From Centroberyx gerrardi (Eukaryota > Chordata > Actinopteri > Beryciformes > Berycidae): 64,000 nucleotides of DNA. The position numbers were made by a program, and so were the translations under genes. This document shows positions 1-12,067 of the stretch, in pieces. Within the stretch, counting starts at the first letter, position 1, and every line of letters starts with the position of its first letter. The stretch covers positions 25,178,925 to 25,242,924 of the forward strand of contig NC_136015.1 in the NCBI RefSeq assembly GCF_048128805.1, in the 5' to 3' direction. Under the pieces are notes generated by a model. It saw only the letters and a program-made list of their open reading frames with translations. It ran no database searches and was not told the DNA's origin.

Positions 1-59
1 CTAACATCACTCACTTATGGAAGGATCAAACACACTGTAAGCATAAAAAGCTCATGCAT

Positions 60-1160
60 ATACACAGACAGGGTAACGTGTTAGAAAGTAATGCATTACT
101 GTAATCACATTACTTTTTACTGTAGCAGAGTAAAGTAAAGCATCACTGTTCCAGTTTCAGTAATCACATTACAGTAACTGATCTGACAGATCGCTTGTTA
201 CTTGCGTTTCATCCTTCAGCCTCTTTAACCTCTTTACTGGTGTAATATCTAAGAAAGATTCCCCTCGTCTTCTGCTGCCTTCAAATCATGAAGGAAATAT
301 CAGAATTACAGCAGAGCGACATGAACAAGCAACAAAGAGGGAAATATTAATGCTGTAGGCTCTGTCTTTATTAAAAACCTTAAAGGTCCCATATAATGTA
401 AAGCAGGACTCCCCTTGCCTCTGTGATGATAAAGGAGTTGGATGGTCTATCTAAACATGGTGAAAGTATCAAAACGCACGGTCGCCAACTAAATCCACAC
501 AATCCATATTAGAAAAGCGAGCCTCTAAACGAGCCGTTTGGACTTCCGTAACTTTGTGGCGTCACAAAGGTTCGCTCATTATCATTTCTGTAAGAAATAA
601 TAGACTAACAAAGTGTTTTTTTCAAAGCGGTTGAGCGGTCGTCATCGTTTATTACCGGAGAGTTTTCCCTACCTGTAGCCGCCGGGCCGCAGCGTCTCAC
701 GTTTCACTCTCGAAACGGTTAGCCAATCGGAGCAGAGGGGTCGTTAATATTAATGAGTCTTAAAGACACGGCGACAGAAACGGCCTGTTCTTGGTAAGGC
801 TCAGAGAGATGCTGGAAAATGAACATGGAGAAATGGATTGAGAGTGTTTTTGGTACATGTGGAGAATATGGACCTTTAAAAAAAAGATTTAGTGTCATTT
901 AGTGTCATTATTTAGACTCTTCTGCGGTAATGTGGTTTCGCTCCACAATATTGAGCGCCAGTAAGACTAGCATAATCGTTTTAGGGTGTAACACAAAAGT
1001 AATTGATTGAGTAATTTAAAAGTAAAAAAAGTAACGAGTAGAATAGCTAATTACTTTTCTCTGAGAATAGGTAAAGTGATTCATTACTTTTAATAAAACA
1101 AACAGGTAATGTGTGATTTATGAGTTTTTTCCAGTAACGACAACAGCAACCCAACACTGT
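60..1160. mobile_element. hAT-like nonautonomous element remnant
   Basis: AT-rich sequence full of GTAATGCATTAC and AGTAATTACTTTT words on the left (72-180) and right (985-1130), closing with CCCAACACTGTGG. That end resembles the CAGTGTTGGG terminus of a common fish hAT MITE. The left terminus is not clean. It contains a second element at 380-879. Confidence 0.45.
380..879. mobile_element. TTAA-flanked MITE nested in the 60-1160 element
   Basis: Begins TTAAAGGTCCCATAT and ends ATATGGACCTTTAA, giving terminal inverted repeats of about 14 bp that include TTAA at both ends, as for piggyBac- or Kolobok-mobilised MITEs. About 500 bp, no coding capacity. Confidence 0.65.
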
Positions 1161-1313
1161 GGAGAATACACATAAGAATATGTACACACAAATACAATAA
1201 TATACATTTCAGTGTAGGAACAGTATGTAGTTGAGAACACTGGTGTACTTTTATAGGTGTCTAGTAGTATTTTGAGTACAGTAGCCTATTTTTATAAACC
1301 TTCAAAGTGTCTT

Positions 1314-1315
<2 letters not shown>

Positions 1316-1381
<66 letters not shown>
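1316..1381. repeat. TC microsatellite
   Basis: About 32 uninterrupted TC units. It creates spurious Arg-Glu reading frames on the minus strand. Confidence 0.95.
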
Positions 1382-1382
<1 letters not shown>

Positions 1383-1746
1383 GCTGCCCTCTGCTGGACA
1401 GTCAGTCCAGGTACTCACAGTAAGCAGATGTAAAATGTTCACTGTTAAAAGCTTTTCTAGACATATATAAAACAAAACAAAAAAAACACTCATCTTGTCT
1501 TCTTCCTCTCTCTTTTTTGTCTTCATGCTGCTTCTTGTTTCTCTCATTTCCTCCACTCTCCTCTCCTCTACCTCCCTTTCTCTCTCTCTCTCCTTTCATT
1601 ATTAACAGGAACCTCCCACCATAAACTGGATTTTCTGGCCAAGAACAGCTTTTAAGCAGTCTTTTTTTTTTTTAGGATTCCTGTAAAAATAGATAAAAAT
1701 GAAATCCACTGACTGTATGGGTGTACTGCAGGATAATTTGCATGTG

Positions 1747-1975
1747 CATTGGTGGGTAGGATGGGCTGGTACGGTGGTCTGATGATGAGAGAGACTGTCC
1801 TGTACCCAGAAGGCCACAGGTTTGATCACCAAAACAGCCAAAATGAATCAATCAACAACCATGTGTCCTGTGAGCGAGATGCTGACCCCGACTAGCTCGC
1901 TGTCGCTCTGGATAAGAGTGTCAGTGTCAGCTAAATGTAGATGTAAGGCCAGTATTACAATGTATTCATTAATTA
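1747..1975 (+). mobile_element. tRNA-type SINE remnant
   Basis: A B-box-like ACAGGTTTGATCACC near 1817 is followed by CGCTGTCGCTCTGGATAAGAG and CAGCTAAATGTAGATGTAA, the conserved core/tail wording of a widespread fish SINE. A reverse copy of the same tail is at 22297-22350. Confidence 0.6.
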
Positions 1976-2589
1976 ACTGTCGTTACCCGCTTATCTCCTT
2001 ATCCCAGCATGCATTGGGCAGAAGGTCACCGGTCCATCACGGCTGAATACAACACATGACTGGTGTTATTGTCCATTACATGAGCTTTTACTTCCTGTTT
2101 CTACCAGCAGGGAGCGCAAGTGTTACAGACTGATCTGGTTTCTCCTCCTGCTCCTCTCACTCTATTCTCCCCAAAAAAAGTGTTTGTGTTTCTGCTTGTT
2201 GAGGAGAAGAGGAGGACAGACTGAAGCAAAGGAAGAGTTTCTGAAGGCAAACTGACGGGTTCTGTGGAAGTCTCCCCTGCAAAATTAACAATAATTCACT
2301 ATTAATTCAGACATAATGTTATAGGAAGGACTGTTTACGGTCGAAACCAAATCACATATTTGGTTCTGCAGTGTCAGAAAATACTTTACATACTTTTAGT
2401 AACTTTTACTTGAATATCAACTTTTCTTTACTTTCTTATTCTTACTTTCTCTCATAGTGTTTATTTTAACTTATTTTAATGTATTCAATTTCATTCTATT
2501 ATTTATTTTATTCCATTTAATTGTATTCCTTCTTTTAGAAGCTGTTCTTTTCTTTTCTATTTTTAAGTCCTTTATGTCATATGATGTTT

Positions 2590-2695
2590 TATTGACTTTT
2601 TAAACTCTATTTTTCTTGTTGTGAAGTTGTGAAGCATCTTGTAACTCGGTTTTGAAAATTGCTATAAATAAAGTTATTATTTATTATTATGGCAA
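2590..2695 (+). mobile_element. non-LTR retrotransposon 3' tail
   Basis: GTGAAGCATCTTGTAACTCG ... GCTATAAATAAAGTTATT followed by a TTATTATTAT tail. A second, better preserved copy is at 12385-12455. This tail terminates several fish LINE/SINE families; the family is not resolved. Confidence 0.55.
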
Positions 2696-2829
2696 AAATC
2701 ATTAAAGAGCGCTCAGGATGTTTTATTGTCTTAAGAGGGATGTGTGAATTTGTGTGTGTCATGTACAGTATGTGTGTCATATAGGACATTTACATGTTAA
2801 TTGAGACATGTGAACATTGGAACATGCTG

Positions 2830-2888
2830 TTTGTGTATGTGTGTGTGTATGTGTGTGTGTGTGTGTGTGTGTGTAGGTGTGTGTGTTT
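2830..2888. repeat. GT microsatellite
   Basis: Imperfect GT run, longest pure block about 26 nt. A short TC run lies at 3017-3043. Confidence 0.9.
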
Positions 2889-3010
2889 GAGCATAGTGGG
2901 GCAAATATTTACAAACTTTGTACTTCCAAAGTACATTAGTGCTCCTGAATTACGATGCACAAATGTCAGCAGGACTGATCTGATCTGTATCTGAGTGCTG
3001 ATCTGCTCTG

Positions 3011-3045
<35 letters not shown>

Positions 3046-3074
3046 TGAGTGAATATCTATCAGTGGTGGATCAG

Positions 3075-3150
3075 GTCTAAGTCATGTACCATGTAAATGC
3101 ATCGTCCTGGGTTTGAATCCTGCCCAAGATCTTTGTTGCATGACATCATG
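3075..3150 (+). mobile_element. SINE fragment
   Basis: CCTGGGTTTGAATCCTGCCC contains a B-box-like GGTTTGAATCC, followed by CTTTGTTGCATGACATCAT, matching the body of a common fish tRNA-derived SINE. Short and degraded. Confidence 0.45.
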
Positions 3151-4114
3151 ATGTTGAAGGTCAGCTAGCTAACTAGATAACCTAGATAACTTAGTATGGA
3201 TAGAGAGAATATTAGCTTCCTCCTCTCTTCCCTCTTGTCTTTTTCACTGAGCTTCAGTCTGATGTTACTGAGACAGAAACTGCTGATCTCTCCTCTGATC
3301 CAGAGGTTTCTCCTCCATAAGCTCCTCCTCAGGGCAGGTGAAGGTCAAGTGTCAGAGTTTTGATCCAGGATGAAGTCAGAGCTTTATGACTGACAGGGTG
3401 TAAATATCGGGGACATGAGCAACAGAAGCACTTTTTAGCTGCAGCACATTTGCCTTTATTTACCTTTTCTGGATGTCCTGCTCTGTTTTATGTAAAGATG
3501 ATGGTAAACCAAAATACCAATACAAAAAAAAAAGACTCAAAGCTGATTGAAAAATTCATGTAAATAAATTTTGAAAATATTTTTTGGTTTATTGTTTGAA
3601 TTGCACAACACGTGTTGCAAACATAAAAATACCTGTTCTGAACTTCTATCATTATGCCTTTAAAATATACCAGCCCTAAAAAATACTATAAAAAAATAAT
3701 AAAACTAGAACTGAGACTAAATAAAAACTAAACATTTGTAATAAATAAACTAAAACTACTAACCTGCACCAAAAAGTAACTAAAACTAAACTGATATTCA
3801 AGCAAAAATTGACAACTAAAACAAATAAATGAATAATGAAAAATCCCAAACTATAATAACCCTGACTGTCCCAAACTACAGGTGTTGAAAAGTTGTTGAA
3901 AAAGTGTTGAAAACCCTTTTCAGAGTGTGGCGGGCAGCTTGTGGGTCCGTACCTGTCCGGATCCCGCTGATAGTTTGATCCTCATGAGCTCAGAGTCCAG
4001 GTGCTGAAACTCAAGCCGCAGTTTGACTTCCTGTCAGGATCAGGAAGCTAAGCGTCGCCCCAGGTGGCCAATCACATCGCTCCGTGGCTTATGGAAGCTA
4101 ATCTATGCCAGGGG

Positions 4115-4149
<35 letters not shown>

Positions 4150-5029
4150 TTTCTGCTTTGTCCCTCACCTTCGACTCACCCAGCTCTAGATGAATGAAGC
4201 TCCATTGTCAGATATTTGTATTTTGTGTGTGTGTGTGTGTGTGTTCCAGTGTGTGTATTTCTGTGTCTGTGCCTTTGTATGTGCAGGCAAGCGTGCCTCC
4301 GCGTGTGTGTGTGCCTCTGTGTGTGTGTGTGTGTTTATGTATGTGTGTGTGTGTTTATGTATGTGTGTGGTCTTTGTAAGTTGAGGATGTTTCCCTGAGG
4401 CGGAGGATGTACAGATCAGTTTCAAAGCCGGGAGATTTATTCCCCCGCTAACAAAATGTTCCCGGAGGAGAAAAAAAAAGCGCCAGAATGCAGAATGTCA
4501 GCGAGCGCTCGCCTCTGAGCGGCTCCTGGCGGCGGGCGTGTTTTGATAGCGGCGAGGAGGCGCGACGCTGCGGCCTGCTGCGGTATTCATCTGGAAAATC
4601 ACACAGCAGATAAGCATCGCACGGGGCCTCGCACCTGTCTACCTGAGAGCAGATATTGATCCAGACTCTGCACTCTGCTGTCTTCACCGCCTGGCTCTCA
4701 GTGTTTCTCAGTGTTTACAAAAGGAAAAGAACACGATGTTGTTGCTTGTCTCAGTCGGCTGTTTTTTTTTCCGACAGCGCCGAGAGCTCAGTGAAGAGAA
4801 AAGGTAGAAGAGAAAAATAACTGAGCATAACAAAAAGAAGCTCCAGGTGGTTTTCAGGTTTTCAATATTCTCAAACAAGCAACAGCAGCAGCCAGGACAA
4901 GTCATTTTTCTGAGTTAGTAGCTAATAAATAATCTTTGGACATAGAGCTTTAGGGTGCAGTCACACCTAGAGTTGCCTTCCTTTGGTCTTTGTTGCATTT
5001 TTGTATTTGGTTCGTTAGAGTTAGGGAAG

Positions 5030-5175
5030 CAACGGGGCTGATGGGAAATACTGTAGTCTTAATGTGGAGAAACACTAGAACTAACAATACTACTGGAGAG
5101 GAGAACAGTTGGACTCATTGGTTTACAGTCATTCTATCAAGGCAGCGCTATTAATTTGACAATGATATACTGTAT
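5030..5175 (+). mobile_element. MITE fragment, kin of 24352 and 28359 copies
   Basis: GGGGCTGATGGGAAATAC and AATGTGGAGAAACACTAGAA match the interior of the palindromic MITEs at 24352-24690 (inverted) and 28359-28722. Immediately upstream, 4952-5000 (AGGGTGCAGTCACACC) resembles an end of the 63217-63832 element. Confidence 0.6.
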
Positions 5176-5399
5176 AGTAATGTCATGTAAGACACTAAAC
5201 CCTGACCCGGCTGCATCTGACCTCTGACCCCTCCGCTCAAACGTCTACATGTATGTGTGTCTCAGAGGGGAATGTGGAGAAACAAATTCCTAAATCCACT
5301 CTGTGTTACGTGGCGATTAAAGTGCTCTTAAAGGTCTTTTATAATGAGCTGAAAGGCAGAGCGGGTCCTTCAGTAAATCTACATCCGTACTCTGATCAT

Positions 5400-5455
5400 T
5401 ATCTGGGGACGGGACGGTGCGGGACGGTGCGGGCCAGGACGGGACGGGCTGTGGG
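5400..5455. repeat. GGGACGG minisatellite
   Basis: Short array of GGGACGG and TGCGGGACGG units. It lies in a 92-codon open frame that I do not accept as a gene. Confidence 0.7.
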
Positions 5456-5644
5456 CGGTTTGTACACACAGCGCTTCCTGATAGCCTTGAAAGGACTGGT
5501 GTTCTTTCGCAGGTTATGTGGTGGGCGATGAGCGAGCATGGTGAGCTACGAAGTAAGTAAACTCTTTTCTCCTCCTACACATCTATTCCTGTAATCTCAC
5601 AATCTTGGGATAACAAGGCTCCATGCATCTGTGATTGGAGTAGT

Positions 5645-5835
5645 TTTGAGTCAAGTCAAGTTCATTTATAGAGCAATTAATCACAGCTACAGCCTCAAAG
5701 GGCTTCACAACACCCACATCATGAAATGATAAATAAAAACGACAACCACTGGCATTGGACCCTCAATGAGAACAAGGAAAAATACCCAAGAAAACCTCAT
5801 TAGGAGGATAAGAATGGAGGAAAGCTTGGAAAGGC
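5645..5835. mobile_element. dispersed repeat with TTCATTTATAGAGC motif
   Basis: CAAGTCAAGTTCATTTATAG ... CTTCACAACACCCACATC ... AAAATACCCAAGAAAACC is a degraded copy of a common fish repeat. A related copy is at 29752-30036, and the 16741-16950 and 25438-25475 stretches begin similarly. Confidence 0.5.
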
Positions 5836-5984
5836 CATTACAGGACGGTCAAAAGAGAATTTCAGAATTTAAGACATTTTAATTTAAATTTTCATCCGCC
5901 TAAGCATTTTCAAAAATCGCTATACCACGGGTAAAGGCCTGTTTATAGAGATACATTATATGAAAGACTCATTTTTTGTACCAA

Positions 5985-6320
5985 AATATCAAGGGGAACC
6001 TTCATCTTGGAAAGCTCGTCCGTCACAGGTCTGATCCAGGTCATTTTAAGCCTTCCAGGTCTTCTTCTGCCGGTGGAGTCCATCTCAAAGCAATTTTCGG
6101 GATGCGATCCTGCTCCATTCGGAGGACGTCTTTGTTTTATTTCACTGGTGATATTCTGGCTTTTGGTCTTCCTGTAGAGTTCTAGCTTGGTGATCTTTTC
6201 AGGCCAGAAGATGCATCATATTCCTCTAAGGCATCCATTGTGGAACGCCTCGATCCTTTTCATGTCGGTTTTGAAACCCGCCAGCACTCAGACCCGTACG
6301 GTAAGATGGACTTAACATTA
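5985..6320 (-). pseudogene. LINE reverse-transcriptase C-terminal remnant
   Basis: Read on the minus strand it gives YGSECWRVLKTDMKRIEAFH, a stop, then FWPEKITKLELYRKT and after frame changes STGRRRPGRLKMTW. This matches the YGSE-W...R-AFH...CLR-I and GKR-RGRPK-TW blocks at the end of I/Nimb-clade LINE polyproteins. Stops and frameshifts make it dead. Confidence 0.6.
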
Positions 6321-6404
6321 TGATTGTCTTAGTTTTTAGGCTGTATTGCTTAGACTTCCAGATGTTAGATGTAAGTCGAGAGACGATGCATGTAAAAATT
6401 CATC

Positions 6405-6739
6405 GGTAACACTTTACAATAAGGGTCACTAAGTTAAGGGTTAGTTAATGCTTAATAAGCATTAACTAACCATTAATTAACAGTTAACTAATGTGTCTGG
6501 TAATCATTTACTAATAATTTATACATTATTTAATAGTCATCTTTATAAACTATTAAATAATGTATAAATTAATACCTTAGTTAACATGAACACCATTAGT
6601 AAATTACACATTAGTTAACTGTTAATTATAGGTTAGTTAATGCTTATTAAGCATTAACTAACCCTTATTAAGCATTAACTAACCCTTATTAAGCATTAAC
6701 TAACCCTTAACTTAGTGGCACTTCTTGTAAAGTGTTACC
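6405..6739. mobile_element. palindromic MITE
   Basis: Terminal inverted repeats GGTAACACTTTACAA (6405) and TTGTAAAGTGTTACC (6725-6739). The interior is itself built of inverted GCTTAATAAGCATTAACTAA units repeated near the right end. 335 bp, noncoding. Confidence 0.75.
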
Positions 6740-6784
6740 AATTCGTCTATTGAAGCCTCCATCCTCCTTCACATCCTCCCTTCA

Positions 6785-6925
6785 GGGCAGCAGGGTGTCG
6801 AGAGGAGGAAGCCGTCCTTCAACCAGAGGATCCAGGTTCGAGCTCCACCCTGCTGAAGTGTCTTTGAGCAAGACACCGACTCCCCGTCAGCTGCAGAGTA
6901 GACTGACCCCCACCTGTCCGACATG
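6785..6925 (+). mobile_element. tRNA-derived SINE fragment
   Basis: GATCCAGGTTCGAGCTCC is a good B-box, followed by GAAGTGTCTTTGAGCAAGAC, the same body wording found at 11566-11600. It is spread over an ORF that is not a gene. Confidence 0.6.
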
Positions 6926-7139
6926 AGTAAGACAAGTTAGGAGAACTGTTGGTTGTTCCAGCGGTTCTCTGTTGCAGGCACACTGAGGCAGCGATGTGGG
7001 CGACTCACCACCCACAGGACTGCCTGTGCAGCCTTGGACAGCGGTAACATTGGGTAACTGTTCTCTTTGCATTGGGACATTAGTCAACAAAGGGCCTGCA
7101 GAGAGGGAAACTGATGAGAGGTTTAAAAAGTGTTGATTT

Positions 7140-7700
7140 CTGGTAATTCCATGCCGAATTGGTTTGCATTGGCTTCCGGTGTGCCAAAGAATTGAGTTTA
7201 AAATTCTGTTGCATGTTTATAAATCACTTAATGGTTTAGGACCAAAATACATTTCTGATCTCCTTCAGTGTTATGAACCCGCCGGACCCCTCAGGTCTTC
7301 AGGTGCTGGTCTGCTTACTGTTCCCAGGGTCAGAACAAAGCATGGAGAAGCAGCTTTTCGTTTTTATGCTCCAAACTTCCAGAAAATCTGAGGTCTGCGT
7401 CCACTTTACAATCTTTTAAATCAGGGCTTAAAACGTTTCTGTTCGCCAGGGCTTTTTAAGAAATCTAGGGCAACACTCATCTGCACTGTAATATTTATTT
7501 ATTTATATCTTTTTTATTTTCTTTTAAATGTGATTTTTAACGCACTTTTCACTTTTCTAATCCTCTTGCACTGTCTTTTCTTTTATCTTTCTATTTCACT
7601 TGATTTGAACTGCACTAGTTTACTTTTTAAGTCTTTTATCTTGTGGATCTCTTGTCTGTACTTTTGCACTTTTTAATTGTACATTTAAAATTAGCGGGCT
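7140..7700 (+). pseudogene. L2-type LINE, 3' end of ORF2 and tail
   Basis: LHWLPVCQRIEFKILLHVYK then SLNGLGPKYISDLLQCYEP and SSGAGLLTVPRVRTKHGEAA are the classic closing blocks of L2/Maui reverse-transcriptase proteins. The frame breaks at a stop after PNFQKI, and the LRSASTLQSFKSGLKTFLF block continues beyond it. Truncated 5', so an inactive copy. Confidence 0.8.
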
Positions 7701-7810
7701 AAAATGACACGTCAGCAGTCGACATCATGCGCTAATTTGAATGTGAACGTATTTGCTGCACTGATGGAGATTAAAGAGAGGGAGAGCTTGTCGTTGGGTC
7801 TTCTCTCTTC

Positions 7811-7990
7811 AGTGGAAACGCTGATGAAGGCTTAGTGCTGAAACACGTTTGTTTCTTTGTCTGCTGCTGTGCATTATAATAAATGTTTGTATTTATCTGG
7901 TAGTGCGGACTTTCCTCCTCCTTTTTAACCTGCTTGCACAAGAGTCTGCAGCCTGAGGGCATCAAGAAGAGTTTTGAGTTGAGCGGGCAA
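7811..7990 (+). mobile_element. Penelope-like terminal fragment with hammerhead-like core
   Basis: CTGATGA (7821-7827) and GAAAC (7840-7844) are separated by 12 nt, the layout of a hammerhead ribozyme core with a short stem II. They are followed by a stretch ending AGTGCGGACTTTCCTCC. A reverse-orientation relative is at 18000-18145. Penelope-like elements carry such motifs; the assignment here rests on motif and repetition only. Confidence 0.4.
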
Positions 7991-8259
7991 GTTTTTTTAT
8001 CCTCTCTCATGTGACTGAACCGTCAGTGTGTTGACTATAAAGAGACAGGCTGTCCTTCTCAGGCTGTGAATGGGCCTCTTTGGACTAGACAAGCAAGTAG
8101 TGCATAGTGCATACTGTTATACATAGTTGTGTACGTGCATTGGCATTAGAAATTCAATTTGTCACCAGATGCTTTGGGAGTGAAAACACATTTTTCCTGA
8201 TGGTCTGAAAAAGTAGCTAGATTTGATGCTTGTTGCTTTTGAGAGAAAAAGTTGCCAGA

Positions 8260-8700
8260 AGGTTCTGAAAGTCTCCAATCTGTCAATAGTGAAAGCTGGT
8301 GATTGGAGACTGTGTGCAGCTAAAAATCACTCCGCAGCGGATGAATATGAGGTTGCTCACCTGAAATAGTTCCAGAAACAAACCTGGATACATCAGCTGT
8401 GTTGACTTAATATTTCATTTTTAAAGTTATTAATCTACAGGACATATAATAATGAAAAACCCCACTCACAATTCTTTATTACTAAAAGGTCAGTCCTCTT
8501 TGTTTGGATAATGCCAGTGGCCTAGTATCACTCAACATAGTGCAGAGCCCATGATCTACGGGGGACACTTGGATGATTTTGGTGTCTGTGCTCTCATCAC
8601 TTCAGGGTGAAGCTGACTAAAGGGACAGTCTATCAAAACCTTGGTGTCTTACTTTAAGAAAGCAGAAAGCTGCAGAGGGGAAAGTTGGAAATAATACAAA
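8260..8700 (+). mobile_element. truncated relative of the 48642-49680 MITE
   Basis: GGAGACTGTGTGCAGCTAAA, CTCACCTGAAATAGTTCC, GTATCACTCAACATAGTG and GATTTTGGTGTCTGTGCTCT match, in the same order, the interior and right arm at 49280-49680. A third fragment is at 29140-29340. Only one 45-bp-type unit is present here. Confidence 0.65.
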
Positions 8701-8722
8701 CCCCCTTTTTCCCTCTATCTAC

Positions 8723-9066
<344 letters not shown>

Positions 9067-9192
9067 GGACCCCTGCGCTCTGCGCCATCGATTTGGAGAG
9101 GCTCACAGAGGAGCTTCTATCGGACGTTGCCCACAATTTCTTTTAGGTTTTTTTTAGGGGGGCATGCAAAAAGTGGATTCACTATTTGGAAC

Positions 9193-9210
9193 ATGCTACT
9201 GGGAAATTTG
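9193..9210 (+). CDS. enpp2: enpp2 exon 1, start of signal peptide (tentative)
   Basis: Best guess for the start: ATG at 9193 gives MLLGNL, then a weak donor (GTACGG, 9211) joins phase 0 to the acceptor at 12068 and yields a clean hydrophobic leader. The alternative uses the ATG at 9164 and the strong donor GTAAGA at 9216, joined to an acceptor 4 nt downstream at 12072. That gives 17 N-terminal residues in frame with the same leader. Using the strong donor with the 12068 acceptor gives an immediate stop. The upstream part of this exon, 5'UTR, contains a long AG tract. The transcription start is not visible. Confidence 0.45.
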
Positions 9211-9828
9211 GTACGGTAAGATTGTGCCGGTTTTGTTGTTTAATTCCCATGACATTATTGCTTTATTGTGGTTTTATTTCGACGGCTGAAGTGTCTCCCA
9301 GCCCCCAGAGAATAATTGCGCTCTTGCAGAATTGATGTAGCCGTATCGACCTGTGACAGAGGGAACTGCACTTTGCCTCGCATCAATGCAAATCTTGATA
9401 TTTGAAAGCCTTACCTTAAGAGAGGACATTACATAATAACCCTCCCCGGAATATGAATTATGTAGCAGAAGAGGCTGTCGTGCTGTTATTTCGGTAGCGC
9501 GACACTGTCCGGGGTAATTAGGACTGAACACACCGTGATGATTAATAGCCGGGACAGCTCAGTGTCAACAGTGACACACGCGCTTGTTTACCTGGGGGAG
9601 GTAAAGGTAAACAGGCTGGAGGGTTAATGGTTAGCCTATAGACCGGTGCCGTTTACCTAATACCATGTCTGCCTGTCTGCCGCTGCTGGTTTTGACAGTG
9701 AGGCATCATCATCATCATCATCATCATTAGAGGAAATGAGAAAATAATTAGGAAAATAACTCAGAAAGCTATGCCAGTCATTTGTATTGAAGAAAGTAAA
9801 TATGCTAAATTTCCTTAATGAAAAACCA

Positions 9829-9914
9829 CAAATCATAACATTCCTATAATATTCCTATAGGAACTTACACACTGTAAGTTCCTATAGAAATATTATAGGA
9901 ATGTTATGATTTGT
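9829..9914. repeat. near-perfect 86-bp palindrome
   Basis: Arms of about 41 bp (9829-9870 and 9874-9914) that read CAAATCATAACATTCCTATA... and its reverse complement, with one mismatch and a loop of a few bases. Part of an arm (TATAATATTCCTATAGGA) recurs at 10009-10026. Confidence 0.9.
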
Positions 9915-11559
9915 CTGTGGTACTTAAGGGCTACCTTATCGTGCTTAATGCTAGGCCTATATATATATATATATATTTTTAATCTCCTGGTATCACTAAA
10001 ATATGGCTATAATATTCCTATAGGATTAGATGTTGTTTACACTTTTGTAAACAATGTCGTAAACTGTGTATTTGTACATATTATTCTAAGATTTCTTATA
10101 GGATTATATAATGTTCCCTTGCCCATAGTTTAAAGAACACATGGGAACACTTTGTTCTGCATTAGATTCTGATGGGAACATGTAATTGAAGTTAAATGAA
10201 GTGCACCTCTTGCCTTAAGCATGCACCTTATTCAAGTCAGATGTTGGCCCACTGAGATGAACAAGTCGGCTGGTTTGGTTTCCAGGTGGTTCTGGTTCCC
10301 AAACTTGGTTCCAGAGTCTTCCAGCTGTCCTTCGGGGGTTTCCAGCGGTTCCCCTGCAGCATTAGTTCAATTTCTCTGTCATTTTAATCAAAATTAGCTG
10401 AAATAGAGAATGTGTAAAAATGACTCTTTTGAGGTTTCCCTCTCGCCAGCCTGCAAACAGACAGTGTCCTGGGAAAAAATCTGTATCAAATGAGGGTCTG
10501 AGGTATAAAATGTGTTTTTCTGGAGGTCCTTAACAAGTTTGAGAACCGCTGGGGATTAGTCAACATAGGAGGGTGCTGAATAACTCAGCATAAAAAGTTT
10601 TTTTTTAGGTTGCAGTTGTTAAAGGAAAACTCCATGTTCGGATATACTTTAGTTTTTTGGTGAACCCACTTTCCCTTACCCTGATTCATCTACTTCTACT
10701 TCAGTTATTGATGTCCTACATTTCCCAGAATGCAACAACCCCCAGAGAACGGGCATGAACTTGTTGCATTTAGCTGTGGGCTGTGGGAGAGTGACAGTGA
10801 TTGTGATAGTAAGAGCAAGAGAGCCGCCCAGTACAACCAGTCTTCTACCGATGGTCACTGAGCAGCACAGCTGGAGCACACAGAGGCTCTGCAGTTGCGT
10901 CACAAATCTCCCAGCAGCCTCGTCTGGCTCCTCGCCCAGCGGAGAACTGACTGTACACAAATAACTGCTACATGTAACAAGCAAGAAACAGAGAGCTAGC
11001 TAGTTGTGGTGTGGCTGTAGATCCATTCAGTAACGTTCTCAGTAAAAGTGAATAGTGTGATAAGGTGGATTTGGTTACTGTGACACAGTAAACTGTCTTG
11101 TCTTTAGCCCTAGTCTCTACTCCAAAACACTCTGAGTTGTAGCTTGAGAAGAGTCAGCTCAGCATCTTGTTCCTGACATTTGTTTTTCCAAGTAGAATCA
11201 GAGTGAGCTCCACTGATTTTCTATACAGAAGTTTTCTTTACTTAAAACCAGAGGAAGGCTTTTTGATGCCTTTAGACGCCTCAAAATTGATGTCGACACT
11301 TAAAATTGTCCTCTGCTGATATTGTGATAATGTTTTTCCAGTCATGAACCCGATGTTGGCTCTGTGAAGCAGTTTAAGATGATCCAACCCTACTGATGTT
11401 GCTGTGAATATCTTAATGATCACTATTTCATTACATAACCATTTGGTGGGTGCTAAAGTGCTATCATGAGTGCATATACAGCACATTGTAAGTATGAGTA
11501 GCCTCGGTGGGAACTGAATCCCTGACTTTGACGGTGTTAGTGGCACCATGATTTATTTA

Positions 11560-11830
11560 TAGAGTGATGTTGAAGTGTCTTTCAGCAAGACACTCAACCT
11601 TAACCTGCTCCAGCGGTGCCCTTCCTGGCTGCCCCTTGACCTCTGACCCCTCTGGTTAAACGTGTACATGGATGTGTGTCTGAGAGGGAAAGAAAACAAA
11701 CTCGTTGTTGGAGAGAGAAGGGAGACTGTTGTTTAACTGGAAGACGCAGGTTCAAACACTTGTGTTGGCAATAATATATGTGCTTGAACAAGACGCTGAA
11801 TCCCTAACAGCTCCGGGGTTTCTGCTCTGT
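11560..11830 (+). mobile_element. SINE-derived repeat, possibly two pieces
   Basis: GAAGTGTCTTTCAGCAAGAC (11571) matches the SINE at 6785. GACCTCTGACCCCTCTGGTT with GTGTACATGGATGTGTGTCT (11638-11690) matches 5218-5265. A B-box-like GGTTCAAACAC lies at 11749. Family not named. Confidence 0.5.
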
Positions 11831-12067
11831 AGCTCTGACCTCTGACCTCTGACCTCTCTGTGGAGGAGGACAAGAGAAAAGAGATTTCTCACTGACGTTA
11901 AACTATGTGAAATTCTTGAAATACAGCATCCGACTGCTCTAATTGTCCTTTCCTTGTGGAGGAAGTGAAAATAGATCTTCTCACGCCTGGAATCAATAAC
12001 TTGTTATGCGTGGTTATCTGTAACGCAGCGTCTGAGTGTGTCTGTGCCCCCTGCTGTGTGTTGTCAG

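Larger units (their letters stand above)
9216..12067 (+). other. enpp2: enpp2 intron 1
   Basis: 2.85 kb. Holds a CAT repeat (9705-9727), a long palindrome (9829-9914), an AT run (9957-9976), sequence from 10619 resembling a TTAA MITE interior, and SINE-like sequence at 11560-11830. No conserved exon seen. Confidence 0.7.

Noticed and set aside
5253..5531. 92-codon ORF upstream of enpp2
   Set aside because: Overlaps SINE-like sequence and a GGGACGG minisatellite; no recognisable domain and no splice context.
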